Part shown: one piece after another, positions 24,641 to 36,827 of the stretch
Position numbering within the stretch: the stretch's first letter is position 1
Layout: every line of letters starts with the position of its first letter
Origin: Fasciola hepatica
Lineage: Eukaryota; Platyhelminthes; Trematoda; Plagiorchiida; Fasciolidae
Assembly: GCA_948099385.1 (NCBI GenBank)
Contig: CANUEZ040000207.1
Span: 372,001 to 436,000, forward strand
Direction: 5' to 3'
DNA length: 64,000 nt
Made by a program: the position numbers and the translations under genes
Notes under the pieces: generated by a model
The model's input: the letters and a program-made list of their open reading frames with translations, nothing else
Databases searched by the model: none
Told to the model about the DNA's origin: nothing

Positions 24641-27319
24641 CATCTGATCCAAACACACTCACAATTCGTTCAAAAAGATGTGATGATTGTCTTTTATTAT
24701 CCTTTAATTCAGATCCTTACATGTTCTACAACATCTTACTAAAAATTTCGTATTTTCCACCTGTGGTCTTTGAGGGGGCTTCGAAAGATCGAGTTTATCA
24801 CTGTGCACAGATCCATTAAAGTTACATCACGATAGAGTAGTGTCTATCGTTTTGGTGTGACCAATTTTATTACAGAAAAATAATGTTTTGCATGCGAAAA
24901 GTTTGCCCGAAACACTCATCGGACTCGAATTATCCTGTGCATATGTAATAACCTGGGGGCATTTGCCCCCATCAGGCAGGTATAAATACATTTTCTACAC
25001 TCACACAGACTCCCATCATTTATCTTTACTTCTCCGTCTCCTAACATACAGCAGCAACCTCTTACTGATGTCTGGTGAATTCAGAAACACTTTGTTCCTA
25101 CTCATTATGCTATCTTTATTTGTCAAAGCTGCTCAAAATAAGTTCTTATTTTATTCCTTACAATTGTCCGAATATAAAACAAATTTATCGAAAGGGAAAT
25201 GAACCAATGAGCATTGTGCTGAAAACCCATCCACTAGGACGAGTAAAGGCATATTTGGAAAAATATCGAAGTTTCAAATGTTGTATCCCATTGGTAAAGT
25301 GTCCGCCTCATTGATTCTTACCATTTTCTTACTCATTCTTGCCCCAAGAATTTGATCGCTGATCAGGGTGTTGGTGTATACCTGAACGGAATAATAACAG
25401 TGAATGATAAAGGTGAACTGCCAACGATTAAATGCTTCAATTTGTGGGCAATCGGGCCACTATATAAGGTTTGTCCACCGAAAGTGGAACCACCCTCGGG
25501 AGGATGACTTTTCTTAATATGCCACTGAGAATGACGACAGCAGTTAACTGATTGTTTTGTCAGTAGGTTTATTTGTTTGAGAGTTGTGTGGCTTGTGAGT
25601 TGTTTGTTTGATCTTATTACAGTCTACCGCTGATTGTCCAGTAAAGTATTTTTCAGAATCGAGAAGCACAATGCAACACAAATAGCCTATGAAGAGCGAA
25701 GGACTTCAATCAATCCAATTCGTGCCACAGAATTATTTTATATGAAAAACAAAAAAAAGGCGCTACAAGACGCGCTCGCGTTCCTCAGAATCTCGAACAG
25801 GATTAAACAAGACTGTTAAATAGCCTGAGTTTCTAATTTTTTGTGAGAAGTATGCACTTGTCGACGACACCGTTATCAGCTTGTGATGTAAGTAGTACTG
25901 CAAGATCAGGTACGGAGGTCTGTCACACACCCCCACCTCCAACCGGCTTGGATAACTGCACCAAACCCATCACCTTTCACTAGTGCACATACAAAATGAA
26001 GTCATCTCGTGTGCGTGCAATCTGTGGATAGATTCATAGCTATGTCTAATTGAAAGCATCTCGATTCAATAAAACCCCCAATTTTTCTCATTTTCCTCAC
26101 GACCGGAGGATTATTAAAATGTACGTGCAAATGGTTTGCAAAGAAATTTCACAAGCACCTGGAATTCCGAAAAGAGAGGAGAAAACTTAGTCAACTGAGA
26201 TTTTCACTTTGTTCTCGTCAAACGTGAATCGAATTCCGCGACACCCTCAGAGAACGGTGAAAAAACGGTCTCATTTTGAAGTGGTTCAACGAATTCGGAG
26301 CAAATTATCGAACTGTCAGCTGACCGGACGCCCATAGGCTAAGACCATGCAAAATTTCAAGGCTATATGGCCGATATATGTGTTTCAGAAATTTTATTTG
26401 GACGTAGCTGTATAAGTTCAGCACTGAGTAAACAGTAGCACATCTGGTCACGACACAAACGAAGATCAGTAAACAACAAAATAGCAAAATGTCGGTTAGA
26501 ATTTTGCAGTTTGAAGTGATATCCAGAAGTAAGTTATCGCATTTGCATTAGGTGCTTGAATTTATATCTGAATTTTCCTTGATCGCTCCGGTGTGAGTCG
26601 ACATGGAGTGAGATAAAAGAGTACTCATTCATGATAAAAGTACTATACATAAATGAATAGATAGGAGTACCGGATATGCAGACCTGATGAACGTCAGCAA
26701 CCACGAAATCGGGCAGGTTCTTCAAAGAAACTTTGTCCACCCAACTGAAGATGGTAATTATATCAAAAATGCCAAGCACGACGACAGCATCATCATTCTC
26801 AAGGTTATCTTCGACTATTTTGTACAAGACTATCTGCAAATCACAGTTATGGTTTCTCAGAGAACCCTTCTAAGCGGATCATCCACTCATACTCCTGATG
26901 TACAAATTAGATTGTTGTGAGTGTTTATTACGTTTTTTGCCAAACTGTTTATCTTCAAGTATGATCAACCAAAGTGATCAATCTTTATATTCATGGAGCA
27001 TTCGTTATGCGGGTCGAAGAGCGCGTGAACTACGAATGTTCAACAAACAAATATACACGAATTCAAACATGTGGTCACTGCACTCAAGTTATTCGTTCTC
27101 ACATACTATCATCACCACTTTTTGGAATGTATTCTGCAGTATTCGGCTTATGACTGGTAATCTGAGACGAACACCTCACGAGAGAAAACTAGCGAGTGAG
27201 GTTGCCAATATAAATCTGATTCATTTCAAAGTAGACGAATTCTCTCTGTCTGCTCTAGTAATCACACTGCCGTTGTCAGATAATTTTAAATGTCGGAACA
27301 TTTTGCTCGTTGTTAGTGT
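24641..27319. other. No recognisable gene
   Basis: Frames up to about 100 codons without motifs. Part of the block that looks identical in both arms, so arm comparison gives no coding signal. Confidence 0.5.
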
Positions 27320-27560
27320 TAGTGATAATGACTTTGATGATTTCGTTGATTACCATGATGATGATTTCAATGGTGATAATGATGATGGCGATCTGGATGA
27401 TGAAAATAATAATATTAATTCGGATGAGGATGGGCTTGACAACTTGATGATGAGGCTGATGATGATAATGACGGTGATGATGGTGATGATGACGATGATC
27501 TGGATGACAATGATCTAAATGATAATGGTGATAGTGATTCCGATGATGGTTTCGATCCCT
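27320..27560. repeat. Degenerate GAT trinucleotide tract
   Basis: Imperfect GAT/GATGAC/AAT repeats. They create a long Asp/Met-rich frame on plus (tail of the 206-codon frame at 26898-27518) and a His-rich frame on minus (27276-27674). Both frames are a by-product of the repeat; nothing else supports a protein. Confidence 0.85.
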
Positions 27561-28084
27561 AAGAGAAAGACCAATCAGTTGCATTACAAACCATGAAATC
27601 TGTACCTGGGTCGTATTTTCCAATCCGCAAGAAAAACTATTTGAGTTTTTCTCATTGCCTAGACATTTTACCACAATTTCATGTTTATTATTGCATCTTG
27701 CCTGTTATCTTCCTTACACGGATGGTATTCTCAAATCAATTTTTTCCCAGATGCATAAATATTTACAGGACTGATTTTCTCAAGACTTGGAAGGACTCGA
27801 AGATTAACAAGAACAGAAACTTCACACCTAGACATTCTATAGCATCAGTCCTAAGGCACTCTCTTCGAATGATCTAGTGTTGATGCTTGTATTGAGAGAC
27901 TGGAAATCCTGCACTACCGGTCAACACTGCTGTTCCCCAGCTCTCTGTCGTTGTCGACCCAGTTGGGGCTTCCTACTTTCATCTGTACTGCTGGAGGTGT
28001 GAGCAGTTATTACAAATTTACTTTCGTGTATGGGACCGCATTTCGGTCGAAGAGGCATCATTCATTCTCCCATAACCCTCTCGA
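27561..28084. other. No recognisable gene
   Basis: Short frames only; nothing recognised. Confidence 0.45.
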
Positions 28085-28325
28085 GAATAATTTCAAAAAT
28101 TCACAGAAAAGCGAAAAAGATCATTCGCTTGCCCAAAACTGGTCACAATTTGATTGTGGAATGTTGCGACTGGCTTTTTATTATCATCTCTATCTGAAAT
28201 TTATCACACACGTGCTAGAAATGAAAAGGAACTGCTGTAAATTTCCGCAACACAATGACCGTTTTTTAATACGAAACCCCAATAGCAGGTTTCTATTATT
28301 TCCAACATGCCAATTTTACTTCCAG
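28085..28325 (+). repeat. Dispersed repeat family 1
   Basis: Closely related (about 85 percent by eye) to spacer 34044-34287 in the same orientation. Both read HSL.QNWSQFD.GMLR.A.YYH.YLKF and EMKRNCCKFP.HN.RF in one frame, which keeps the frame but with small indels. It is either an interspersed non-coding repeat or a relic of a repeated coding sequence. No known domain was recognised. Confidence 0.7.
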
Positions 28326-28459
28326 ACATCGTTCGGACAGTCTTATCAACACTTGGGTGAGCGTACGCGAATTGCACGAAAACCGATAAATTTCCGTGTC
28401 CAGGGCTACGGTTGAAAACTGTGGCCTGGAGTAAGTAAGATTTTACTGTGCTCAAAGTG

Positions 28460-28575
28460 TCCTGAATTTAGCCTGGATGACCTCGTATCACCACTGACGA
28501 CTCCAAATACTACGCACCGGGTTCGAGTCCCGGATGGAATTGTCGTCGATTCACGAAGTATGGTGAATTGTGCCC
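28460..28575 (+). repeat. tRNA-derived SINE
   Basis: A perfect polymerase III B box, GGTTCGAGTCC, lies at 28520-28530. An A-box-like TAGCCTGGATG lies at 28469-28479, 40 bases upstream. The B box is framed by CCGG..CCGG, giving a T-arm-like stem. The rest does not fold as a tRNA. This is the expected head of a tRNA-derived SINE; its 3' end is not defined. Confidence 0.6.
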
Positions 28576-28844
28576 ACTAATTACTGATTAAACAGCACAC
28601 TACGCATAACTCATTTATGGCCAATTGCGGAGTGACAATGAACGCGACCACGTGAGAGGGAGCGAATGCAATAAGCCAAAGGAAGACATGCTTTATTTCT
28701 GGATGTTACTCTGGGTATACCGAGTCGCTTACCTTTACCGTGCTATTATAATGGGATACTACAAAGTTCTATCTTGAAGGAGTCTACGAAAGAAAACCTG
28801 GAGACAAAATAGCCTCCACATATTTTTCTCAAGCCTACCATGTA
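28576..28844. other. No recognisable gene
   Basis: Probably SINE body or intergenic sequence; nothing else recognised. Confidence 0.4.
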
Positions 28845-29095
28845 CCATTTTGTTGTTCACGGAATACTTTCTGACTTTGGTGCATTTCTGCTCCACTCAT
28901 ATGGCAAATCCTCCAACTCAATGTAACAAACTAATTATGATGGTCAATTATGCCTTTTTGTACAGATCTAAACCTACCTTTGTAGAAGACAACGCTTATG
29001 CTTCATGTATTTCTCAGCATAGTCCAGTAACTTCAAGTTAAGTCAAGTGAAGTACTCACCTGTGCAGTCCTGGATAGGACAGGAAAATTCCATTA
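28845..29095 (-). repeat. Dispersed repeat family 2
   Basis: Reverse-oriented relative of 5570-5800. The copy ends only about 60 bases from the inner border of the inverted repeat at 29155. It contains AAGTTAAGTCAAGTGAAGT near 29034, a pentamer-like tract similar to the CR1 tail. Confidence 0.55.
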
Positions 29096-29155
29096 CACTC
29101 GCTCAAGTGAAACCAGAACCAGTGAGTGGTGGTAACGGGCAGAATGACGGTGACC

Positions 29156-32100
29156 TGACCTCAAAACATTATCAAAATCTGCCAACCATCAATATTCATG
29201 TAAATTCAGCATTACTTTCTGGTCGAAAGGGAGCAGTATAGAAATTTTGCAGTCTGCTCAGTCATTCGTAAGGTGTATAATGTAACCAGAATGTGCTAAA
29301 CAACAATTTCTTTGTCTTTCGGAGGTCCTTGTGAGTTGTGGTCACACTTACTGAAAGATGCTAGGTTCTTGAGGAAAAAAATGACAGTTGAGCCCTGACA
29401 GATTGCAAGCGGGGAGAAATCAGGCTTATGCACGTGACCAATTTGCTTGTATCGCTGACGGTAGGGAAATCACCCGTTGAAATAGAAGTTCCAAATTACA
29501 AATGAGATGGAACGGATTTATTCGTCAATATTCATTCTTAAACATAACTTACTTAATGAGGATAAGGTAAAGTTCAATAACCGCAAAAACAAGCAAGATA
29601 TACTCGGCGTACAATGAGAAACTCAGACAAGAGTTAAAGTCAGTGGGATTTTATTTGGTGTGAAATAACGAACTGGGTGATTTCACTCCGAGAGAAAAAT
29701 AAAGCTGCGTACTGAACAGTGATTGTTGTTATCCTCCAAAAATAGATAATATGGAGTGACATCCGACAATCACATTACCAACAGCAATCCAGAAGCAATT
29801 CATGGCAAATTGAGACAAACCAGACCATTTGAAATCGAAGTCGGTGCCTGACCTCTTTCTTGAAGTGTGACTGATCTTGACAAATGCATTAGCAGTTATC
29901 AAGGGCCGGGAGCTCGTATCCACGTAGGTTCCCTATGTTTGTATGGACCGATGTGGAGCCATTCATTTTCCCATGGGTTATGATATTCAAGGTGAAACTG
30001 CCAACTGGCAAGTTACCTTTCCCGTTCCAAATGAACTTTGGTGACTGTATAAAATAATGAGTTGTAGATTATATGAAAGATCATGATGTGTACCATATTC
30101 AAATGAATGTTTCGTGTAGGTAGCAAAAATGAGATGAGATCGCACGGTAACGGGAACAAGCTCAAAGTGGCAATAACCAAGTTCACAACGAACTGCAGAG
30201 GATCCGAGCTTGGGGTATACCACCACATACAGGAAGTACTCAGTAATCCTCCTTTTATGGCCCCCAATTCAACACTTTCAACAGTTTTATCCAAACCATA
30301 TCCATGCGAGAGTTTTATAAACAAATTATTCTACCCAACGGGGAGTAGTTCTGAAGCGATCGCTGATACCGCTTCAACAAATGTCTTGCTACGGTGGAGC
30401 ATAGTGAAGTTGACGAGTGTATTTTGTGTCTTAGCTCATGCAATGCCCTCCCATTGGGCCGATTTTGCGTTCTTGTGGATGATGTGGATTCTGATTGCGC
30501 ATTCAGTTAGGAACGTTCAGTAGAGTGTGTAGTGTTGACATCAACGGATTGCTTGGGGCATTTTTGTTATTCTTCACGTGTTCAATACCCATACGTATGG
30601 ACCGCACATTTGCGCAACACTTGTATTTAAACATCAAGGATAAAATATCTAACCCTAAATAAGTTTACAGCTCCAACGTCTTAACACTATGTCACTGGTC
30701 AAAATACCAAATAATGCGAGTACACCAGATTAATTGCTGTAACAGTTGTGAGTTTTCAATTGAAATGTGCACCAATATTTAACAAACCCACTGTGCAATT
30801 CCATTTTGTCCTTCTAATTCATAATAATATCTAATGTGTACGTCGAATCTTTCAAAGTACTTCCATGCAATAGGCCTTATTTCGTGAAATATGGTTCCAT
30901 GATTTTCCGAAAACAGTTCACTGTTGTATTTTCCCGGTGGTTACCACTTTGACTTTTTAGGCGCGCTAGAGCGAAGGGGAGTGAGCTGATTATTTTATGA
31001 GGGTGAAACTGAGAACACATTTGTTCCTATTCTACACAAGTCAATGGAGCTTCCAGTGATCACAGAGGCTTGACTTAGCCTGACCGAAGATTTCCTTCTA
31101 CCTGCGAACTGAACTTCAATTTTGCAAGAAAAAGTCCAATAAACCAACAATTACAAACTATGTAAAAGTAAGTAAGTCGATGGAAAATAATTTGATCACA
31201 TGGAAAATAGAAGCAGTTTGCCGAGCATTCTACTATCACGCCAATGCTGAAAAGGTCGACTCGAGCTACATTTTGGTTCTGTTCAAGTTGTGCGGACTCA
31301 ACAACAAAACACGAGGTGGATTTTGAAAGACCTTATGGTTTACACGGCTGAAATTCACGAGCCCGTGCAAAACTCGCCTGGATGAATTTCTGCCAAGCTG
31401 CTGTTTGTTGTCTCCCGCTATGGATTCTCCAACTCATGATATTCAGGTTTCATTGATGAGCTTGTTTTTATTGCATAGATACATCAAACTGTTAACTGTT
31501 GCCTTCATATCTGACTTCATGCACTCAACATCAGACTGGTTATTCGTTATTATTATTGTTCTAAAGCGCGTCCGTTGTCCGCTTCATTTATTTTATCCCT
31601 AATGTCCTTTATTTAATATCACTTTTGTTGAGTGTTGTTAGTTGTGAAAAGTTTATGACCCTCTTATTTGCAGGGGTAGTAACTTCGGGTTTTCTCTGAC
31701 TTTGTCCCATTCAGACGGGGGTTACGGAAAGCAGCGATTGGATGACATGGTTTCAAATATGATTGTTTTAAAGTTTTTTTATTAATCCTTCGAAAATGCA
31801 AAATAAATCAGAATGTTCACTGATCTGCGGACCGGAGTCCATCCAAGTGAAATAATACTCGCCATCAAAATCGGTTCAGATATCTGTTGCATATGTGATC
31901 GAGGCTAAAACCGACAACCGCACCCGTTAGATGCTCATCGTGGTCAAGATCTGCAAGGAGGTTCAGTTCAACGCAGCACATGACTCGAAGCAAAACGGGA
32001 GGCGTGAAGGGAGTTTGGAGTTCATAATGCATCTGCTGTTTGCAATCAAATCAACCTGCTGATGATAAAGCCATGGAAGAAGAATGGAGTGCGAAATAGA

Positions 32101-32590
32101 TTGAACTATGGAATAACCTCCTTGTCTATGTAGCACAAATTGTGTGAACATAAAAACCCTGTTGAAACTGTATTCCGTCGGTGATTCCCGGCTGAGCTGA
32201 TCCTGGTGCTCCAACTCTCAGCTTCGTATTTCAAGACGTTTGCCTTCCAACTATAGGACTTAAGTAGGTAAATGTTTCGTGTTCGTATATTTCCTCATTG
32301 CAATGGTTTTTACTGGGGTATGCTTTGGTTATTTCAAAAAAATGTCCGATCAAAAGGACGTGATATTTTAGTATCACCTTGGCTTGGTGCATTGCCACAT
32401 ATAAGAGTGTTTTTTGGGCAGACCTGATGGACGGATGGATCATTCGAACCAGTTATGCATGAGTATATTCAGATAACACCATGTCAAAGCAGTGCTTTGT
32501 GACATTATTATCTAAAAAAAACACAAAACACTCGAACTGAGAAAAATTAATTGAATTTAGAGATCGAAAGAACTCCTGGCGGTCGGAAAA
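29156..32590. other. Spacer: no recognisable gene
   Basis: Open frames up to 138 codons (30107-30523 plus) without motifs I recognise, overlapped by frames on the other strand. Nothing further can be supported. Confidence 0.5.
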
Positions 32591-32599
32591 ATGAACCAC

Positions 32600-33090
32600 T
32601 TTTTTGTGCTACCTCGAAATAGCCACAGTTCATGTAAGAAGAAATCTGGTATCCGCGGCGGTGTCCAACTGCTGTTCGACTGCATTTTCACTAACGGAAA
32701 GAGTGGCATGTTTACTCCGAGTGGCAAAAATGAGCCGGAATCTGACTGCTAGAACCCGAGTGTCTTCAATGGATGAACGTTTTGGTTCATATAACCTTTA
32801 GAAGCGTGGTTTGAAAGTAGGTGTGAATGGTTTTCAGACCTTGATGACAGTCCGCAGAGTATGTTGCAGTATTCCCACTTGATCACAACCTCAACACAGA
32901 CGCTAATCAGAACTGCATTCTCGATGGAAAATCCCGTGTGTCACAGCAACAATATGGAGCAGACCAAAATAGTCTTCTTTTGCGACTTTGTGCTTTGAGT
33001 AAGACGTTATCGCATCTTGAACCATGACAGCAGACACATCTGCAAGTATGCAGCTAGTTGTCAGAGTGTGATCTGTATTCTGACGCAAAT
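32600..33090 (-). mobile_element. Possible Ty3/Gypsy protease relic
   Basis: The minus strand at about 32650-32720 reads HATLSVSENAVEQQLDTAADT. In Gypsy-type elements of flatworms the aspartic protease active site commonly reads QLDTASDIT and follows a short V.V.NGV.V strand, as here. The surrounding frame has stops, and no reverse transcriptase box was found downstream (lower coordinates), so at most a fragment is present. Confidence 0.3.
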
Positions 33091-34043
33091 GGGATGGGAC
33101 ACAATTTTATATTTCTGAGTACGTCTTCGGATAGGGGTCACAAATGAAAACAGGCATTCGAATGAGAGTTCTGTGAAGAAACGGAGCGAAAAACGCTCTC
33201 TCTGATGAGTACAAATGCCAGTAAGTATGTAATGAAATCAGCTCACATTCACTCCAGTTGCTGGGTACGCTGAAATCGGATATTTAGCAGTGAAGACCGG
33301 ATACTTACAAAAAACGATAGGCTGATAACGGATTGATCGAAAGTAGGTACTCGTGGCTTTTGGGTTGTAGGAAGTTGACGATAAATTCATGCTGTGTAGA
33401 AGCGAGCTTGCATTGGATGTATCGAACTGTGAAACTGCGTAGCCAGATCAATAGGACAGAAGTCCAGGTTCCGCTTGATTCAGGAATCAAATGTGAATCA
33501 ATATTCGGGTCATACGAAAACTTATGAAAGCTTTCTTTTATATGATTGACCTACCATGAACCACCAGATAGGATGTAGTGGGGCAATCATGGGCTGAAAG
33601 CTCTATTTGTGAGTCCTGCATCAGTTGCCATTCCTCTGGCAAAATTCATGCTGGATCAGCATAATGATCTGTCACAGTCTGCAATTTCTCGGTACCACAT
33701 TGCCATTTTATTGCATTTTGTAGTCTAAACGAAATTTCTGATTGCACGTTCTTGTCTTATGGCGACCGAACCCGTAGAAAAATAGACTATCAGCAAGGGA
33801 ATTATATTCACCTTCATGTTTTGTTACATTCATAATGTTTCCAGCTGGTGCTTAGGTGCCATTCTACTCCATTTCACGTTGCCGTTCCCTGTAACGGCAG
33901 TTGTCTGTGCAACTCATATAAATCTCAAAACATATATTCGTGGCATTCACTTCCGCACTCCAACAAAAATAACACGGTGAGAATACATTTTGAGATTTGA
34001 GTATATACATGGTTAACTGGGAGGACAGTGAAAGCAAACGAAA
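33091..34043. other. Spacer: no recognisable gene
   Basis: Short frames only. A minus-strand frame at 33305-33490 is followed by GTAAGT (minus, near 33310) that could be a splice donor, but the peptide is not recognisable. Confidence 0.4.
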
Positions 34044-34287
34044 CTAATTTCAGCAGAAAGTTACAAACATACACAGAAATGCGAAAAAACCATTCGCTTG
34101 TCCAAAACTGGTCACAATTTGATGGTGGAATGTTGCGAGTGGCTTTATATTATCATCCATATCTGAAATTCATGGGAGAAATGAAAAGAAACTGTTGTAA
34201 ATTTCCGCCACACAATGGCCGTTTTTATTACGAAACCCCAATAGTAGGTCACTATTATTTCCAACATGCCAATTGTGCTTCCAGCTG
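34044..34287 (+). repeat. Dispersed repeat family 1, spacer copy
   Basis: Relative of 28085-28325 and of its mirror 39050-39290. It is diverged from the arms by about 15 percent, so it was not part of the recent arm duplication. An open frame of 86 codons (34028-34288) spans it. Confidence 0.7.
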
Positions 34288-36040
34288 ACGAGACATCGTT
34301 GTCATCTCTGAGGTATCGAATATGGAACATTCTCAATTATTAGGATAGTTGCCATCATCAGCATCTCAGCGATAATGAATACACCTGCCGCTATTGCAAC
34401 ACACAAAATCTTTCCGGGAATTTCATGTTTCACCACAATGCTCTTCTTCCGGTATAGCCGCACACATAGTTTATGTTTCCAGGACTAGTGACACGGAACA
34501 ATGCCTTCGTATCAGACGTTTTTATCTAATACTGGTATCACTGTTCTAGAATGAGAATAGAAGTCTTTGACACACTGTCCAACCTACACATTCTCCCGTA
34601 TTTACCATTTCCGTATTACATTTTTCTGACGAATCCACCTAGGTTTTCCCCAGTGTGACACCTCATCCCCTATCCAACAGTTTCAATGAAGATGTAGATA
34701 TCCATCGCTTCTAGGTATACTTGGTTCTGAGGCTCCGTGTAGCCTCATAGAAGGCTTACTTGATCTGGGCCCAACATTCTTCTAGATCCTGAGTCTCCGA
34801 GTGTTTCTATAGCCAGGCAAAAATAACGTTTTGAAAAGCAGATCTATGACTGTGGCCCAGAAGCAGCTGTGGGGTGGCGGAATTTGGTTTTGAAGCCTTT
34901 CCACGAGAAGTAGACGAAAAGCACACGGACGAAATAAAACAGACGTAAACCAAGTCGAGTGTGACCTTAATCGATCACCACTAGTCATATCCAAAGACAA
35001 CATTATGGACTAGGAATCAACATTAAGAAAATGCATGATCAAGCCAGATAAGTCAGTGCTGCTGTTTACGCAAGTCATTTCTACTCACACAAACAGTTTG
35101 TTTAGAGAAACCAGATAGGTGATTCAAACTATGCTGTTGGCTTGACCACTTTTATGGGGGAAATGTTATCTCTATGCGTTGCAGATTTGTCCTTGTTATT
35201 CCTGAAATTAAGTGGGTAGAACAAAAGCACGCATGGGCGAATGATGATATATTCAGCACTAGTATAAGTTAGGTGCAAATACAAGCATGTGGATGAAAAG
35301 GCAAACAAGTGGGTAAAACCTTTAGTTGGAGTTATGTGCAACTGAAAAGCGCAAACCAAGTTTGCAATCGGGTTGAACCACAAAAGGCCGTTTGGCACGC
35401 GGTCCGATCTGACTGCTCAGTACAGTCCGGTAATAGTAGTAGTAGTAGTAGTTATATAAGTATTTGTCCAGAAGTTTGCAAATAGCTTGTCCTCAGCAGT
35501 AAGCACGCAATGAAGGTCAATGCAATAGGGATATACATTGATCCTCCCACCCCAATCAACTGCTGATGGCTAGGCAGCAAAGGTAGCATTATCCCGTATG
35601 TTTGATTTCAAGACCAACGGTAGGACTACACTAAATTCCACACACCTGACACAGAGATAGGGAGATTTTGGACACCCTGCGAAACAGTACAGGCAAAGCC
35701 GTTTGAAGTTTACCGTCAAGCTAATGACCCACCTTGAGAATATTAGCACGTTCCCCTGAAGACAGTATCTTGAAGTATGAATTACACAGAGATACAGGTG
35801 GCTCTACGAATTTCCATGAAATAGTTGTGGGTTGTTCACCGAAAGGCTTACGTTTGACGTAGGCCCCTACAGTGAATTCATGCAACACAGTAGTCCACCG
35901 CTTTTTCGGAAACTTGGTAATACCTTTCAAAGCCAGAGACGGAATCGTGCTAATATCGTGTAGTGTATATATTCAACAAATCATTGAGGGCCAGCTCAAA
36001 TGTTCGACTCACAATCGTTCACCACGAGTTGAAATCTTGG
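34288..36040. other. Spacer: no recognisable gene
   Basis: Contains an (AGT)6 microsatellite at 35435-35452. Frames such as 35721-35930 (minus) carry no motif I can identify. Confidence 0.45.
35435..35452. repeat. (AGT)6 microsatellite
   Basis: Six perfect AGT units. Confidence 0.95.
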
Positions 36041-36044
36041 TCAG

Positions 36045-36325
36045 AGCTCAGTGAACCTTACCATCTAGGTCTCTCTGTACTTTATGTTTTTCCTCTTGAA
36101 CTACGGCGCATTAGGAGAGAGCTGTCTTTAGTGCTTGAACAATTTTTCACGCGTTCGAACATGGAATCCCTCCGTTGTCCTGATAAGACACTGTGTGAAA
36201 TTTTCAGGGCAATACTTCTTTCTATGCAGAATAGCCTCCTCGTGGAATGGCTTACCACAGGGGATGGCCCACTGATATTTCTTCAGTGTGTTTGTTGGCA
36301 TCATGGTCCCACTGTAAGTATTTAG
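36045..36325 (+). mobile_element. Possible LINE C-terminal relic
   Basis: Within the frame 35963-36325 the reading YHLGLSVLYVFPLELRRIRR resembles the LxLxxLxxRRxRGDL segment found after the reverse transcriptase of many non-LTR elements. Some 70 further codons are open but unrecognised, ending near a GTAAGT at 36315. The match is short, so this may be chance. Confidence 0.25.
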
Positions 36326-36499
36326 TACGTTTTTTAATCCATCCTAATCCGGCGACTCATATAGAAAGACAGTTATTCATTTCGTATTTCTGAATGAGTC
36401 CGGGTGCCTCCCATTTTTGTCCAGTGATCACTCTTCTAGCTCATGGAAAGCATAAACAAAGAGATACACTTATGATCCAGGGATACATGGGCTCAGACC

Positions 36500-36656
36500 T
36501 CAGACCGGTCTACTTCTTCCGAACATCACGACTTATTCTAGACAGATCCATTCCATTTTGACTTCAAGTGAACACCCCAATAGAACCATTGCCCAAACAC
36601 AGAAGATCAACTTGGTGATTAATTGGACATCGTACTATGGCAACTATCTTACTCAC
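36500..36656 (-). other. Intron remnant shared with arm CAP gene
   Basis: Just downstream of the spacer CAP donor the minus strand shows a stretch (about 36540-36600) related to 6950-7030 of the left arm: GG.AATG..TCT.TTGG.GT.T.ACTTGAA.TC.AAATGGAAT.GAT.TGTCTA. In the arm this lies about 400 bases beyond the donor, here only about 60, so the intron has a large deletion here or an insertion there. Confidence 0.55.
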
Positions 36657-36827
36657 CAAATCTGGCATTGTCTAGGCCTGTGGTTGTCCTTCTAATTGGC
36701 CGTTCAAAACCTTCTTCCTAAACTTGTTATGCAAATCCACCATTAGTTGGTTCCTTTCTTCTTGTGTGACACCTAATGCAAGCAAGGTGGGGAAAAGATG
36801 AAGTAATCCAAATAGCGAAACTTCCAT
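36657..36827 (-). pseudogene. CAP/SCP-TAPS (venom-allergen-like) gene, exon 1, one stop
   Basis: On the minus strand ATG at 36827-36825 opens a 57-codon exon ending at a consensus donor TTG|GTGAGT (GT at 36656-36655). The N-terminus MEVSLFGLLHLFPTLLALGV is a good signal peptide. It is followed by NQLMVDLHNKFRKKVLNGQL and GQPQA, then TMPDL: the start of a CAP domain with HN.xR.xVL and GQP.A..MP.L. One codon, between GQPQA and TMPDL, is TAG; the arm copies have AAG (Lys) there. The protein would be secreted if the stop were absent. No exon 2 or 3 was found in the rest of the spacer, so this is a truncated pseudogene, unless the TAG is a sequencing error and later exons lie elsewhere. Confidence 0.82.

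Larger units (their letters stand above)
1..29155 (+). repeat. Left arm of giant inverted repeat
   Basis: From 3511 to 29155 this stretch is the reverse complement of 38220-64000. I followed the match through many landmarks (retrotransposon domains, CAP exons, microsatellites, tRNA-like SINE). The sum of paired coordinates stays at 67375-67377 across about 22 kb and becomes 67511 outside a single 134-bp length difference. Positions 1-3510 probably continue the arm, but their partner would lie beyond the window. The inner end is abrupt: after GGTGACC at 29149-29155 the two sides share nothing. Scattered single-base differences show the arms are separate sequences, not a duplicated text. The arm carries decayed retrotransposons and one broken CAP-domain gene. 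Confidence 0.95.

Noticed and set aside
26898..27674. Long Asp/Met-rich (plus, 206 codons) and His-rich (minus, 132 codons) open frames
   Set aside because: Both are generated by the same GAT trinucleotide tract read in opposite directions; no domain, start context or splice evidence.
28460..28535. Functional tRNA gene
   Set aside because: Good B box but no acceptor, D or anticodon stems; better explained as a SINE head.
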